This document shows positions 1 through 11,320 of a stretch of 64,000 nucleotides of DNA, piece by piece. The stretch is from Epiperipatus broadwayi. Taxonomy: Eukaryota > Onychophora > Udeonychophora > Euonychophora > Peripatidae. The notes under the pieces were generated by a model, which worked only from the letters and a program-made list of their open reading frames with translations, made no database searches and was not told the DNA's origin. The position numbers and the translations under genes were made by a program. The stretch is from positions 4,180,834 to 4,244,833 of the forward strand of contig JAQFVV010006270.1 of assembly GCA_028023455.1 (NCBI GenBank), read 5' to 3'. How positions within the stretch are numbered: the stretch's first letter is position 1; each line of letters starts with the position of its first letter.

Positions 1-365
1 GAGCAATATTCATCAATTAATTTAGTTTAGGGGAATTATGAATATCTATCAAGTAATAGTATAAATGGTGGAGTGACTATACAACTTTTATTTTTAATTA
101 GCTATTTTATAATAGTCAAGGTTAATGGCCAGACTGAGCCCACGTATAGGTCAAGCCTTTATACAGATTCACCATGGTTTTTACCATTATCTTCTTCACA
201 TTAATAACATTATTACAAGATAAAGTAAAATAATCTATTTGAATTTAAAAAATAAACATATTATTTCCATATGTTTTATTTTGCCATACATTTTGTCTGT
301 TATATTTGTAGTCCCAAAATTATTAGCATATAAATAAAGTTATTTTTTAGATCCATTAATAGTTA
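1..365. other. AT-rich sequence, nothing recognised
   Basis: No coding signal, tRNA-like element or hairpin is visible before the RTE fragment starts. It is ordinary AT-rich intergenic or intronic DNA. Confidence 0.5.
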
Positions 366-719
366 CATTAATAGAAGAGCAATACAGAGACTTCAGACCA
401 TTCAAATAAGTATGAAGAGATGCATGTTAGGAGTAACAAGAAGAGATCAAAAATGCAATATATGGGTAAGAGAACAAACAGGTATTACTGAGCTTATGGA
501 AAAAAGTGAAGTGAAGATTGGCTGAATATATTTCTAAAAGAGATGATAATAAATGGACAATTGAGATCTTAAACTGGATTCCAAGAGATTGTAAAAGACC
601 CAGAAAGAGACCACATGTGAGATGGATGGATGGATGAAATAAGAAAGTGTGCAGGGGTGATTTGGAGAAGAGAAGTTAAAGATCGGAGAACTTGGAGAGA
701 CTTTCATTCTGCAACACAA
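366..719 (+). mobile_element. RTE LINE, 5'-truncated 3' tail copy
   Basis: This stretch is closely similar base for base to the end of the long RTE element at 56.2-58.95 kb, starting where that element encodes 'NRRAIQRLQTT' and running through the arginine-rich end of the reverse-transcriptase ORF (KRPRKRPHVRWMD). It lacks everything upstream, which is the usual result of incomplete reverse transcription. A GGAT triplication and several indels break the frame. It ends at 'ctgcaacacaat', without the TGATGA tail seen in the sister copies, so the tail is lost or diverged. Confidence 0.85.
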
Positions 720-1060
720 TATTTCCTTACATGACTGTTTTTTTTTTGAAAAAACATTGCTCTCTATCTTCTTTTTGAACTAAATAAAGATTACACCATT
801 GTTGAGGATAATGTTTCAATCATGATAATTATAAGCATTTATGTTGCATTTTAGTACATTGCAAGTTTTTTTTTGTGTGTATAATAGTTTCATCCTTTAT
901 CTTTTTTTAATATGCTTTATTTCTGTTATCTTTATTTTTATTTACAATATAGTATTTGTTTTAGTGGTCTACTTTTTCACTTTCTTTATGTCACTTACTC
1001 TAAGCTTTAGTAAATAATGTTAGATTTTATATGATAGTATTTCTGATAGTTTGTTTTGTT
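720..1060. other. AT-rich spacer
   Basis: T-rich low-complexity sequence with no recognisable feature. Confidence 0.4.
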
Positions 1061-1089
1061 AAATAAAAGAAGATGGTGATAAACTAGAC

Positions 1090-1207
1090 CTTGTGTCAAA
1101 CTTTGCAGAGACCCATGAAGCATGTTCACAGTAGGAGTTTTCAAGGAGCAGCTGTGTTATATCACATAGCACGGGATCATGTCGTGCATACAGTTCACTG
1201 ATAGTAC
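1090..1207 (-). CDS. candidate internal exon of an unknown gene
   Basis: On the minus strand an open frame encodes a 40-residue segment of balanced composition, including ARHDPVLCDITQLLLENSYC. It is preceded by 'ttctaaaatattcag', which resembles a 3' splice acceptor, and followed by AAG|GT, a weak donor. The base composition is clearly less AT-rich than its flanks. I do not recognise the family. It could be a true exon of a minus-strand host gene or a relic of an unrecognised transposon. The exon boundaries are inferred from the splice-like motifs only. Confidence 0.25.
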
Positions 1208-1644
1208 CTGAATATTTTAGAAGATCACATTTTGAAATGAGATATAAACTTTTCACAAAACATTTACCAATTCAAGACTTGTAGCAACTTTAGTGTTATA
1301 AATAAAAATTTAAAATATATTATGTTTTAAATCATGATTTTTGTGTTTACTATTTTTAAAATTTAGTTCAAAATTATTAGAATGAAATGCCATAAGTTCT
1401 CAAAAACACTAAGCCATATTTAGGGTTATTGAAGTAACAAGCTTCTCTATAATTACTTATAAGTACAGTACACTTATTACATTATGTATAGAAGAATTAT
1501 AAACTGTTAATGTAATTAAATATATGATCACTATAGTTTATATCAATAGTGATTAAACTGCTATCTCAAAGTTATTTGAGCAGCTCCAGAGACAATACAA
1601 ATTACATTGCCAACCTAAACTTTTATATTAATAATCTATAGTAA

Positions 1645-2084
1645 ATAATCAAGAAATTTTACTATTGCAGTATCGAACTGTAATTCTAAAGAGAAGGTAG
1701 TCAACCTTCCACACATGTGTTATACAATAATATCCGATTAGTAATATTAAATATGAATAAACTCTCGATCCAAATTGTATGATAAAGACTTTGAAAAAGA
1801 TAAGAACAACCATCTTATCTTAACATCTAAATGCATTTATATAGCAAATCTTAAGCATGGTGGAAAAAGAACATAAGTAAAGTGAATAATTAATATATTC
1901 CTCTCTTTCTAAGATGCTTAAGATTTGCTTATGTAATTGCATTTAGGTATGAAGATAAGACAGTCATTCTTATCTTTTGAAAGTCTTTATCTTGAGACTT
2001 GGATTAAGAATTTACTCATATTTAACATCGCTAATTGAATATTATAATATGGCACATGTGGAGGGTTGATTCTCTGCTCCTTAG
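1645..2084 (-). mobile_element. hairpin retroposon, family C copy 1
   Basis: Two inverted arms of about 165 bp (about 1682-1860 and 1915-2088) flank a short spacer. The left side adds an unpaired extension of about 37 bases. A 15-base direct repeat, AATAATCTATAGTAA, lies at 1630-1644 and 2085-2099 and is read as the target-site duplication. The unpaired extension, in reverse complement, matches the right-hand extension of copy 2 at 9951-10417. The element is therefore asymmetric: hairpin first, defined tail last. There is no ORF, so another element must supply the enzymes. Confidence 0.8.
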
Positions 2085-2099
2085 AATAATCTATAGTAA

Positions 2100-2890
2100 T
2101 AAAATATGTACCAATATTAGAATATTCTATTTTGTGAGTGCTTTAAAGACAAGTAAAAAAAGGAATTTTGACATTAAATTTTTAGCTTATAACTAGTAAA
2201 AGTCAAAAGGATTGCTAGAATGAGTTTGTTTGGCACATTTGTTTGGTAAAAAGTGTTTCAACATTTGAAGGCCTATGTTGCTTCCACTGAAAATAATTCC
2301 AAAAATGACGACTGTGGCTCTTGAGCATATGTAACCTTAATTCAAGAATACCACTTGCTGCTTGATGGAAAATTTGGTCACTGACTTCAATCTCAAAGCC
2401 AAGTTTTAAGTTTTCTGTCTTTTTTATGTAATTAATCATCTGAATTCATCAATTTAAAAACTGTTTAATTGTGGTATGAAAGGGAGGAGTAAATTGTGAT
2501 CAAGAGAGATAGATTTTTTTGAATTGGAAAGATCAAAATTATTTTTTAAAAAAAAAGTGTTTTGATCGCCATTTTTAAAAATATAACAGTTATAAAAAAA
2601 AATCTTTTTGCTGAATGTGTGTTAATGTAAGGATTTCTATAACTAAGTTGTATGTAAGATTAGTTGGTTTAAATTTGCTACTAAAGTTTTTTTTAAATTT
2701 TAATTTAAGAACAGTTCGTTATTTTGAGGGAAAAGATAACGTTTTAGAGGCCTAAGGTACACATGGCTATTGATCGATCATTTTTGAAAGTAAAGTTTTT
2801 ATCTTTCTGCGCAAAGGAAAGTCAAATATAGAATAGGTGACTTGGAAAATAAGTAATATGGATTGCATTTGTATTTTACAATGCATATAT
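2100..2890. other. AT-rich spacer around the 2.2-2.4 kb ORF
   Basis: Apart from the weak ORF at 2215-2439 there is only AT-rich DNA with A and T runs. No repeat family of the window was recognised. Confidence 0.4.
2215..2439 (-). CDS. hypothetical 74-codon ORF
   Basis: The minus-strand reading frame from the ATG at 2439 to a stop at 2215 has non-repetitive, fairly protein-like composition (for example FEIEVSDQIFHQAASGILEL). It lies upstream, on the same strand, of the exon candidate at 1090-1207, with the family C insertion in between, as an intron could hold. No domain is recognised and no convincing splice site was found at its edges. It may be a chance ORF. Confidence 0.2.
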   Translation of the reverse strand: MINYIKKTENLKLGFEIEVSDQIFHQAASGILELRLHMLKSHSRHFWNYFQWKQHRPSNVETLFTKQMCQTNSF

Positions 2891-2904
2891 AATAGTCAGA
2901 AAGA

Positions 2905-3195
2905 ATTAGGCATGCTGTGGTAGAATGTACTATATATGATGAGGTTTTCCACTTGAAATGCTTAAATAAGACTAGGAAGGATGTAACAGGTTTATGGTTA
3001 TGTAGACAGTGTGTGGATGTAATAAAAGAGGTGAAAAAGTGGTTTCAAAGTGTAGATAGCATAAAGAGAAAGTCAGGAGAAATGGAGCAAAACATATTTG
3101 AGGAAGGCAGGATAGAGTGTGTTTGCAGTGGAGTGACAAGAGATATGGATGGAAAAATAGGTAATGTATTGGAGATGGTTGTCCAAAAAGAATAA
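2905..3195 (+). pseudogene. LINE ORF1, PHD-finger part
   Basis: The frame contains the C-terminal half of a PHD/RING-like zinc finger: C-x-I-Y-D-E-V-F-H-L-K-C-L, then W-L-C-R-Q-C. This gives the cysteine/histidine spacing and the conserved tryptophan before the last CxxC. A charged stretch rich in Lys, Glu and Asp follows, plausibly a coiled-coil linker. The N-terminal zinc ligands are not in the same frame. The frame ends at 3195, and the ORF1 reading continues in another frame from about 3240, so at least one indel has occurred. Confidence 0.65.
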
Positions 3196-3239
3196 GTAAG
3201 ATAGAGGAAGAGGTAAAGAATATAGAAGCAAAATTAAAA

Positions 3240-3830
3240 TTGTTAGAGATGAAGTGTGAGCAGATAAAGAAATTATTGAGTAGGAATGATAAGGAAGAAG
3301 TAAATAAGAAAGTCCAGAAGGTGGTAGAGAAGATTGTGAACGAAGCAGAGACAGTAGACTATGAGACAATATTGATAGGCAATTCATTAGTAAGAGAATG
3401 TGGAGATATAATTGCAAGGGAAAATAGAAACAGGTATGTAAGAGTATGTTTGTCTTGTGTTAGAATCAGGGATGTTACAGATAAAGTAAAGAAGCAAGGA
3501 AATAGAGATGTGTATGTTATGGTAGGGACTAATAATTTATCAGTGTCATCAGAGAGAGTAATGGGTGAGTACATAGAATTGATTAGGAATTTGAGTATTA
3601 TTAAAGGAAGAGTAGCAATAGTTGGATTATTACCAATATTTGATAAAAGGCATGTGTTAGATAGGGCATATTTTATAAATGAGAGATTGGAAAAAATTGT
3701 GTGAGAAATGATGTTACATTTGTGGATGTGTGGGATTTTTTTATTAGGAAGAGGGAATTATATAGTAAAGATGGGTTGCACTTAGGAAAACAAGAAAGTG
3801 AAGTTTTAGGGAGTCTGATTTATAAAGAAT
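3240..3830 (+). pseudogene. LINE ORF1, SGNH/GDSL-esterase part
   Basis: Two frames that change near 3701 together show the SGNH blocks: ILIGNSLVRE (block I, catalytic Ser kept, the usual Asp changed to Asn), VMVGTNNL (the G-x-N block) and KDGLHLG (the D-x-x-H catalytic pair). LINE esterase domains of this kind are thought to act on lipids or in particle assembly. That role is family knowledge and is not shown here. The frameshift at about 3701, inside the domain, and the D-to-N change indicate an inactive copy. Confidence 0.7.
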
Positions 3831-3854
3831 GTAGTTTGGGAAACTTATACAGGG

Positions 3855-3954
3855 GGGTGGGATTTAAAATTGCAGTGTTATTAGAAAGAAGAAGAATGGA
3901 TGGTGGGTGGGATTTTAAATTGCAGTGTTATTAGAAAGAAGAAGAATGGTTGGG
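3855..3954 (+). repeat. 50-bp tandem duplication inside the LINE
   Basis: A segment starting 'gggtgggatttaaaattg' is repeated after 50 bases with one base-run difference. It follows the esterase domain and shifts the frame. Confidence 0.8.
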
Positions 3955-4027
3955 ATGTAAGGAATGAACAAAGGGTAGTTGATTTAGATATAAATGTAGA
4001 TGTGGAGAGGGAATAGATCTGTAAAAT

Positions 4028-4088
4028 TAATGGTAAGCAAGTTATTTATAAATGTAATGGTAAGCAAGTTATTTATAAATGTAATGGA
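4028..4088 (+). repeat. 27-bp tandem duplication inside the LINE
   Basis: 'taatggtaagcaagttattt' recurs at a 27-base period, giving two copies and part of a third (taatgg). Confidence 0.75.
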
Positions 4089-4136
4089 GAGAAAGAATCA
4101 AAAATTTATAAAAGAGTAGTTAGGAAAGAAGAAATT

Positions 4137-4955
4137 GTTAAAAGTGGGTATTTGAATATGCAATATGGTAGGATACCAAAAAAGTGGCAAGAATTAAACA
4201 AAGCAATTGAAAATGAAGAGCTTGAGGTATTAGCAGTGGTGGAAACACATCTAAGAGAAGAAGAACCTATTTTGGAAGATTTGGTATGGCAGGGTATAAA
4301 CAGAAAAGAGAAAAAAAAAGGGTGGTGGTATAGGTGTTATATCAAAAAAATATTTAAATAATGTTAAATGCCAAGAACATTTGTGGTTTGAAATAAGGTT
4401 GGGAAGACAAGAATGGATGGTGGCTATAGTTTATATAGCTACTGGAGATAGTCAAACTATAATGGAGTGGAACAATAGCATATGTGAGTGCCTAGTTAAG
4501 GATATACAGAGTTTTAAAGAAAAGGGGAAGATAATAATGGTTGATATATGAATGGGCATATTAAAGAAATTGATGATGTAGATAATAAGAATGGACAGCT
4601 TTTGAAGAAATTTTGTCAGAGCGTGAATTTGAGCATTGGAAATTTGTCAAATATTTATAAAGGACAATACACATGGTTGAGAAATAATATGTTCCACACA
4701 ATAGATTATATATTGGTAGAGAAAGAGGGAATGAATAAAATATGGAAAATTAAGGTGTTTGATAATGAAGAGAGAGTATGTAATTGTGATCATAATTTTT
4801 TTGTAATTGAAATGGTTAGTAATGTGATGGAGAATAGAAATAATAGTGAAAGATTTGTATGGAGAGTGAATGATAAGAATAAGTTGGAAGAGTATAAAAT
4901 ACAAATTGAAGAAACCATGAAAGAGTTGGTTGGAAATGAGTATGAGGACTGATGT
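4137..4955 (+). pseudogene. LINE AP-endonuclease domain, broken
   Basis: The N-terminal part reads 'NMQYGRIPKKWQELNKAI' and 'VVETHLREEE', matching the first AP-endonuclease blocks including the metal-binding Glu. A stop and frame break follow at about 4362. The block around 4440-4560 should read D-F-N-G but is altered (GAT ATA TGA ATG GGC), so the catalytic region is disrupted. The C-terminal part keeps IDYILV and a C-DHN motif matching the usual SDH-N block. The domain nicks target DNA in LINEs of this type, and this copy cannot do so. Confidence 0.7.
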
Positions 4956-5681
4956 TATGAAATAGAAAAAGTGGCAAATAGGGTTTTAGGTGAGAATATT
5001 CAGAATAATAAAAGTAATAAAAAAATGAGAGTTAGTAATTGTGTAAAAGAGAGGAAAAAGCATGCAGAGAATATAAGTGTGCTATTAAGAAGAAAGAAAG
5101 TGAAAACGATATAAATGCTAAGTGAGAAACTACTTAGAAGAGAAGAAGTTAGCTAAAATAGATCATTATAGAGAGAGAATGAAACTGAATAGTAAATTAT
5201 TGGATGATATTAATAAAAGTGGAAAAGATGGGAGTAAAAAATTTTAGAATTACATTAAAAAAGAAAAATGTAGGGGGGAGAAGGATAGTATTACTGGATG
5301 AGGAGGGAATAGAGTGTAGTTCTAGAGAAGAATTAAAGATAATCTTGAATAGGTATGTAATGGATTTAGAAAAGATGCTAGATATGAAGGACAGAGGGAT
5401 AGAAAATATGAAAGCATATAGTAATGGGAATACTAGGTTTACAGAAAATGAACTGAATGAGGCAGGGAAGAAATTGAGAAGTGGTAAGACAAGAAGTTTA
5501 GATGGATGGTAAAAGATCAAATAAACAGAAAAATTAATAAGGAAATTCTATATTTGGATCTATTTGGTTTCAAAATTGGTTTGCATAGTCCCCAAAACTC
5601 ATTTCTAAAGCATTTTCTTTCTTTCTCTCTTTCCTTTTTTTTTTTGGTAATAATATTTATTTACCATTATATGTTGTTTTT

Positions 5682-5935
<254 letters not shown>

Positions 5936-5949
5936 TTATTAGAGTTGAT

Positions 5950-6880
5950 GTACAAAAGGGTGATTATGTATGATCAACATTACCACCATTACAGTCTTTA
6001 CAGTTTTATTTTTAATAAGCACAATGGGAGAGAATTATGGCTTTACATATATATTTATTAAATTTTTATCATGAATTACATAATTATGGGATCACTTCTT
6101 TTACTAGTATTATAGGTTACAAATTTTTTGCTAGGTTTATCATCAGTACATTGACTCTCATATGATCGATCAATCTCAGTTATCTTGTAATCTTTACTCT
6201 CTAACTAAAAATAGCTGGCTATTCATTTAACAATCAACAACATTGATCATTGGAATGGCTATCAACTCACCATCTGAGAAAGTGTAAAAATCTATTCTTA
6301 TTTGAATTTTGGTTCAAGAGGTTGGCAAATAAAATGCATTATGCAGTACTGTAAGAGATCCATTTTATACAGTATTCATATAAAAGTGTCTTACAGCTCC
6401 ACATCACTCCATTTGCCTACATTTTTCTTTCTTTCTCATCTATTATTTTGAATTTTTTTGTATGTACTATTAAAATTTATTATAATGTGCCAAAACTTTT
6501 ATTATAAGCATAACATTCGTTCTTTTACCATATATCTTTTTTGTCATTTTGTGATTTTATTATTCCAGTTCACAATTTTTTCTCATTTGAAAACACTGCA
6601 TGATTTTATTTTTCTACATTTCTCTAAATAATAGCTTACAGGATATTACAATTATAATATATATATATATTGAATTATATTTTTTTGTGGATTTTTAGTT
6701 TAGTAAACATGTAAACAGAGATAACTTTATCTTTTGATGTTGCCAAGAAACTATTGATTACTACTAATTGATAATCCTCTTGATTGCTAAATTTAGTTAT
6801 TTAATATACTTAGAAAAGTATGGATAAAGTTTTAATTTTTCTAAAAACAATTTTGACTAGATGATGAAATCAGTATAACA
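5950..6880. other. AT-rich spacer
   Basis: Unique-looking AT-rich DNA with a short (TA)n at about 6656-6670. No gene or repeat family was recognised. Confidence 0.4.
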
Positions 6881-6895
6881 TATACCTATGAACAA

Positions 6896-7192
6896 AGCAA
6901 AACTCTCCATACAATAGTGCCAACCACAGTAATCAATGGATGCCAGAAGGCTTGTGCATAAAATCCCTGTCTAATGCGTACACATCCAATATCCCTAGAC
7001 TAGTTTCTGGCTTGTGGTCTTCATCAGTGAGGAGCTTTGGATCTGAGAGAACTGCACCCAGATCTTAGGATCTAATGTAACCCTCCAGCAACCACCTTTT
7101 ATCTCTACTTAAACTATAAAACTATGAGAATGAAATTGAAAACACAAAAATATTTTCAATCTAAGCTCATATAAGAGATAGTGATCATGTGA
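6896..7192 (+). mobile_element. family A retroposon, copy 1 (hammerhead-like)
   Basis: The copy starts at the family's 'gcaaaactctccatac' end and finishes with the tail 'gtgatcatgtga'. A 15-base direct repeat, TATACCTATGAACAA, sits at 6881-6895 and 7193-7207. Inside, on the minus strand, lies the family's hammerhead-like block: CTGATGA, a stem-loop, then GAAAC-TAG. No ORF is present. The tail end is the fixed end across copies, while the other end varies. Confidence 0.85.
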
Positions 7193-7207
7193 TATACCTA
7201 TGAACAA

Positions 7208-7763
7208 TATATTTTTATTGAGGCATCACAATTCAACATAAAGCTAACTAATGAATATAATAGGCAATTGACTATACAATACAAGTATACATTAAAAGCA
7301 CAAAGCTAAGCTTGTCAATAAATAATCAAAATTACCCCAAATTCACAAATCAATCAGACTAGTCAAGAAAATAAACTCTAAAAAACTAACAATGGTTTCA
7401 CTGCTAGAAGCAGTTAATTTATTTAAAAGTTCTTTTAATATGAAGAGTGTATGGGAAGTAAGTGGAATTGTGAGTAATGTTTAGTTTAAATATGTTATTT
7501 TGCAGTTCTTTACACTTGAGAAGTCTGCTTATAGCAGTGAAACCATTGATAGTGTTTTAGAGTTGTTGTTTTTTTGGCTAGTCTGGTTGAGTTGTGAACT
7601 TGGGTTAATTTTGATTACATATAAGTATGTATTGCAAATTCTAATTGCTACCACAGTGAATATTAATGTAATATTTGTGATCAAAAAATAAAAATAGGTA
7701 ATTGATCATTTAACAAAATAACTAATACATTAGTTGTCTATTAACAATTTAACTTATGAACAG
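7208..7763. other. AT-rich spacer
   Basis: No supported gene. A 63-codon ORF at 7500-7691 has composition no different from the surrounding DNA and no domain. Confidence 0.4.
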
Positions 7764-7776
7764 ACAAGAATATTAT

Positions 7777-8396
7777 AAACCTATTATTATAAAGTGCTAA
7801 AAACTTTGAAATTATTCAAATGGAAGTCAATCTCCGATAATGTGCTATTTCTTAAATATTATAAATTTCCATGCACTCGCCTGCTGGTAAGTGTTTAAAA
7901 AACTTAAGTGAATCACTTAAGTTTAGAGTGTACATTCTATATACACCAACTCTTACAGACCATGCTTAAATCAGGGCTTGAGTCTATTGGGTACATGATG
8001 TTATAATCAAATATTCAATTGTACAAATCTATTTAGCCCCTTTGCAGGAGAAAGATAGTGTCTCATTTTTAACTACCTAGGTGGTGGTTAAAAATGAGAC
8101 ACTGACTTTTTTCTGCAATGGGTTAAATAGATTGGTTAAAAATGGGGCACTGTCTTTTTCCTACGATGGGTTAAATAGATTTGTACAGTTGAATATTTTA
8201 TTATAACATCAGGGACACAATAGACTCAAGCCCTGATTTAATTATGGTCTGTAAGAGTTGGTGTATATAGAATGTAAGTTCTAAACTTAAGTGATTCACT
8301 TCAGTTTTTAAACTCTTACCGGCAGGCGAGTGCATGGAAATTTATAATATTTAATAAATAGCGCATTATTGGAGATTGATTTCCGTTTGAATAATT
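7777..8396 (-). mobile_element. hairpin retroposon, family E
   Basis: Almost the whole element is a palindrome centred near 8081 (arms about 7811-8079 and 8085-8395), with about 34 unpaired bases on the left. A 13-base direct repeat, ACAAGAATATTAT, flanks it at 7764-7776 and 8397-8409. The right arm has a 48-base segment repeated in tandem (8086-8181, 'ggttaaaaatgrggcact'). No ORF and no clear hammerhead core were seen. Confidence 0.8.
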
Positions 8397-8587
8397 ACAA
8401 GAATATTATGACAATTTTAAATTAAGAATAGTCATGATTCTCAGAATATCTTTACATGACTATCTTCAACCACAAATTTTGATAGAATTAACTGAACTTT
8501 TTACCTCACTCAAGGCATATAAGATGGGAAAAAAATTAAATAAAGCTATTATTTTACTGATTTTCTGATACAAATATTTTTCATCTT

Positions 8588-8667
8588 GTCAAGCGTTGGT
8601 GGTCGAGAGCAGTTGTCGCCGGTTCGCTTCCCGGCTGATGCTATGACACATGAAAAAAAATATAAAT
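8588..8667 (+). mobile_element. tRNA-derived SINE copy 1 (short form)
   Basis: A degenerate tRNA sequence has an A-box region (GGTGGTCGAGAG), a B box (GGTTCGCTTCC) and a tRNA-like 3' end (GGCTGATGCT). ATGACACATG and a poly(A)-rich tail follow. The 14-base duplication ATATTTTTCATCTT is at 8574-8587 and 8668-8681. The acceptor ends and the GGT-GGT start resemble tRNA-Gly. The anticodon arm is mostly deleted in this copy. Confidence 0.85.
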
Positions 8668-8799
8668 ATATTTTTCATCTTTTTTTTGAAAAATATTTAT
8701 CAAATGTGTAGAACATATATTGATAATATAATAAGTATAAAAAGTATATTAAACAATTGCAGTAGTAAAATAAAAAGTTTGCTTCTTATTTGGGTTTAT

Positions 8800-9018
8800 A
8801 GATAATAAATTGTCCATTGAAATCTTAAACTGGATTCCAAGAGATTGTAAAAGACCCAGAAAGAGACCACATGTGAGATGGATGGATGAAATAAGAAAGT
8901 GTGCAGGGGTGATGTGGAGAAGAGAAGCTAAAGAACGGAGAAGATGGATTAAACTTGGAGAGACCTTCATCCTGCAGTGGATTGATAATGGTTGATGATG
9001 ATGATGATGATGATAGAT
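8800..9018 (+). mobile_element. RTE LINE, 5'-truncated 3' tail copy
   Basis: This is the best-preserved end of the RTE ORF. It encodes RPRKRPHVRWMDEIRKCAGV and ends in QWIDNG with a TGA stop. The (TGATGA)n 3' tail typical of RTE-type elements follows (8988-9014). Only the last 200 bases of the parent are present. Confidence 0.88.
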
Positions 9019-9019
9019 A

Positions 9020-9937
9020 ATAAAAGGTTTGTAATTATGCGGAAGCAAATTATTTATATTTCTAATCTTCACCATCAAATCAGACGTCGATATTTGACTT
9101 TGATAATATGTTAGCTCATAATATTTCTTCTTTTTTGCTTAAATTTCTCTTTCAGAATTCACCATAAATAATTGTCGCAAATAGTCTTCCATAGAAAGTT
9201 TTATATAATCCCCAGTTCTAAGATCTAGAAATGATACATTTGGTTAATGGGAAATAAAAAAGGCAATGTTGCAAGTGACTCAAAAGAGTTCTAGTTATGT
9301 TGCATTTAAAAATCTATATAATATTGATAGTAGTACTGTTAAACGGTAAAACTTCTTTGTAACAAGTTTACAGCTCGATAACCACTATTAATAAATTTGG
9401 CTGTCTTCAACTTCAATGAGTTAAAATTGATTTTAAATTCTAAAGTAGCCAGATGCTGCTTTCTGTCTGTATAAATGTTTACATGCTATATTCCATTATA
9501 TTTCTTTAGCACAAAAGGAGTTCAAATCCTGCTTACACGCAACAAGTTTACAGATATAATAATCAAGCAAAAATAAAACATTATAAGATAATACTATTTC
9601 CTTAAGCCTAATCTTATATTACAAAATATGACAATTTTAAATAAAACTGATAATAAGCAACTTTTAAATAAATGCATTCACAATTCTAAATCAATTTTCA
9701 TTCCTAAGAGGAAACTTTTCAAGATGTCTAATACCTAATGCTCGAAAGGCAATTATTTTCTAACACTTCTTTGAATGTTCATCATTAAACAAAATAAATA
9801 CAATTTTATTCTACATCACCCATAAATCAATTTTATGTAAAGAATATTTTTAAAATCAATTTTAAAGTTTCCATTATTCCCTTCTAATTTGTCCTGCTTC
9901 TTTAGCCATATTAACACATTTACTCTCTTTAATATAC
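9020..9937. other. AT-rich spacer
   Basis: No gene, hairpin or known repeat of the window was recognised here. Confidence 0.4.
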
Positions 9938-9950
9938 AATGTTACATAAT

Positions 9951-10417
9951 TCTAAATCAAAGGTATTCAAACCTCCATGCATGCACCATACTATAACATT
10001 TAATTAGTGATGTTAATTATGAGTAAACTCTCAATCCAAGTCACAAGATAAAGGCTGAAAAGATAAGAATAGTTATCTTATCTTTATACTTAAATGCAAT
10101 TGCATAGGCAGATCTTTATTAACAAACCATCTTATCTTCATACCTAAATGCAATTACATAGGCAAATCTCAAGCATATTCACACTCTCTTTCCAGGATGC
10201 TTAAGATTTTTCTATATAATTTCATTTAGGTATGAAAATAAGATGGCCATTCTTATCTTTTCAAAGTCTTTATTTTGTGACTTGGACCCAGAGTTTATTC
10301 TTATTTAACATCTCTAATTGAATATTATAGTATGGAACATGTGCGGTTGTTTGATTACCTTTAATTTAGAATTATAGTTTAACACTGCACTAATAAAATT
10401 TCTTTATTATTTACACT
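9951..10417 (+). mobile_element. hairpin retroposon, family C copy 2
   Basis: The inverted arms match those of copy 1 at 1645-2084. The unpaired tail on the right (about 10375-10417) is the reverse complement of copy 1's left extension. A 13-base direct repeat, AATGTTACATAAT, lies at 9938-9950 and 10418-10430. The middle carries an extra partial arm repeat ('cttatcttcatacctaaatg') absent from copy 1. Confidence 0.8.
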
Positions 10418-10430
10418 AATGTTACATAAT

Positions 10431-10957
10431 GTATTATTTCAGTATAATTTTTAATATATTCTAGAACTTAAATATATGTTATTCATATTTCATTCCATGA
10501 TCAATATTTAAAGAATGCTTGTATTGATCCTTTGTACCTCTTATATTTATCATTCCACTATCCTCTTTAACTTTTTCTTTTATACTTTTCTGATTAACAC
10601 ATGTAAATATTTACAGTGCTCACAATTAATTTTATAAACTATTCATATTTTATTTTTAAGATTACCTATACACTTAAAGATCTATTATTTTTTCATCTTA
10701 TTTTTACATTTTTGATCAAATTTTATTTGTTCAATTTTTTATATCCTTCTATTAAATATTACATTGAAACCTTTATTTTTATTTCCATACCTTTTTTTTA
10801 CTACTTCTTTTATTATTCATATTTTATATTTAAATTCTTTTTATATCATTTTAATAATCTTTTTTATGTAATAACTTTAAAAATTTTGCATACTTTTTTA
10901 TATTTAGTGCTAATATATCATTTTGATTTTAAAACATTTTAGAAACAATATCTTTTG
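10431..10957. other. AT-rich spacer
   Basis: A 108-codon frame at 10616-10942 is just Phe/Ile/Tyr-rich translation of AT-rich DNA and is not called. Confidence 0.4.
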
Positions 10958-10971
10958 AGATCATGGTTATT

Positions 10972-11306
10972 CATATATATTACTTACAATAACTCCCCTC
11001 ATATACATTTTAATGCAAATTCTTTTTAATGATTCCTTTATTTTCCTGACACTTTCGACTGTCCTGCAGTCTTCATCAGAGTGATCTTAATCTTCTCTAG
11101 AGGAGATTAAGATCGCTCTGAAGTCTGAAGGACAGTTGAAAAGAGATTAAGATAGCTCTGATGAAGACTGCAGGACAGTCAAAACTGTTGGGAAAATAAA
11201 GGAATCATTAAAAAAAATTTGCATTTAAGTGTATATGAGGGGAGTTATTGTAAGCAATATATATGAATATATGAAGAAATGCAAAGAAAGTAAACGGAAA
11301 AAAATA
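10972..11306 (+). mobile_element. hairpin retroposon, family F (hammerhead-like)
   Basis: Arms at about 10972-11100 and 11105-11275 pair around a centre at 11098. The unpaired right tail runs to 11306. A 14-base direct repeat, AGATCATGGTTATT, occurs at 10958-10971 and 11307-11320. The right arm has CTGATGA (11158-11164), a stem GACTG/CAGTC and then AAAAC, which looks like a hammerhead core with GAAAC changed at its CpG. Confidence 0.8.
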
Positions 11307-11320
11307 AGATCATGGTTATT

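Larger units (their letters stand above)
2890..5518 (+). mobile_element. CR1/L2-like LINE, front part only
   Basis: Going downstream, the plus strand encodes a PHD-type zinc finger, an SGNH/GDSL esterase, an AP-type endonuclease and the first residues of a reverse-transcriptase region (KKLRSGKTRSLDGW, compare the usual 'SGKAPGPDG'). There it stops, just before the (TTA)n array. PHD plus esterase in ORF1 followed by endonuclease/RT is known from CR1/L2-group LINEs. The coding strand is purine-rich. Several frameshifts and stops make it non-functional. Loss of the 3' half is the opposite of ordinary LINE truncation and implies a later deletion or rearrangement. Confidence 0.8.

Noticed and set aside
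7811-8395. CRISPR-like or bacterial repeat
   Set aside because: There is one palindrome and one 48-bp duplication, not spaced repeats. The surroundings are eukaryotic mobile elements.
7811-8395. Hammerhead core in family E
   Set aside because: CTGATTTA occurs in the arms but no stem II followed by GAAA, so the core is not met.
10616-10942. 108-codon hydrophobic frame that could look like a membrane protein
   Set aside because: Composition is what AT-rich DNA gives by chance (Phe, Ile, Tyr, Leu). No motif or repeat of pattern was found.
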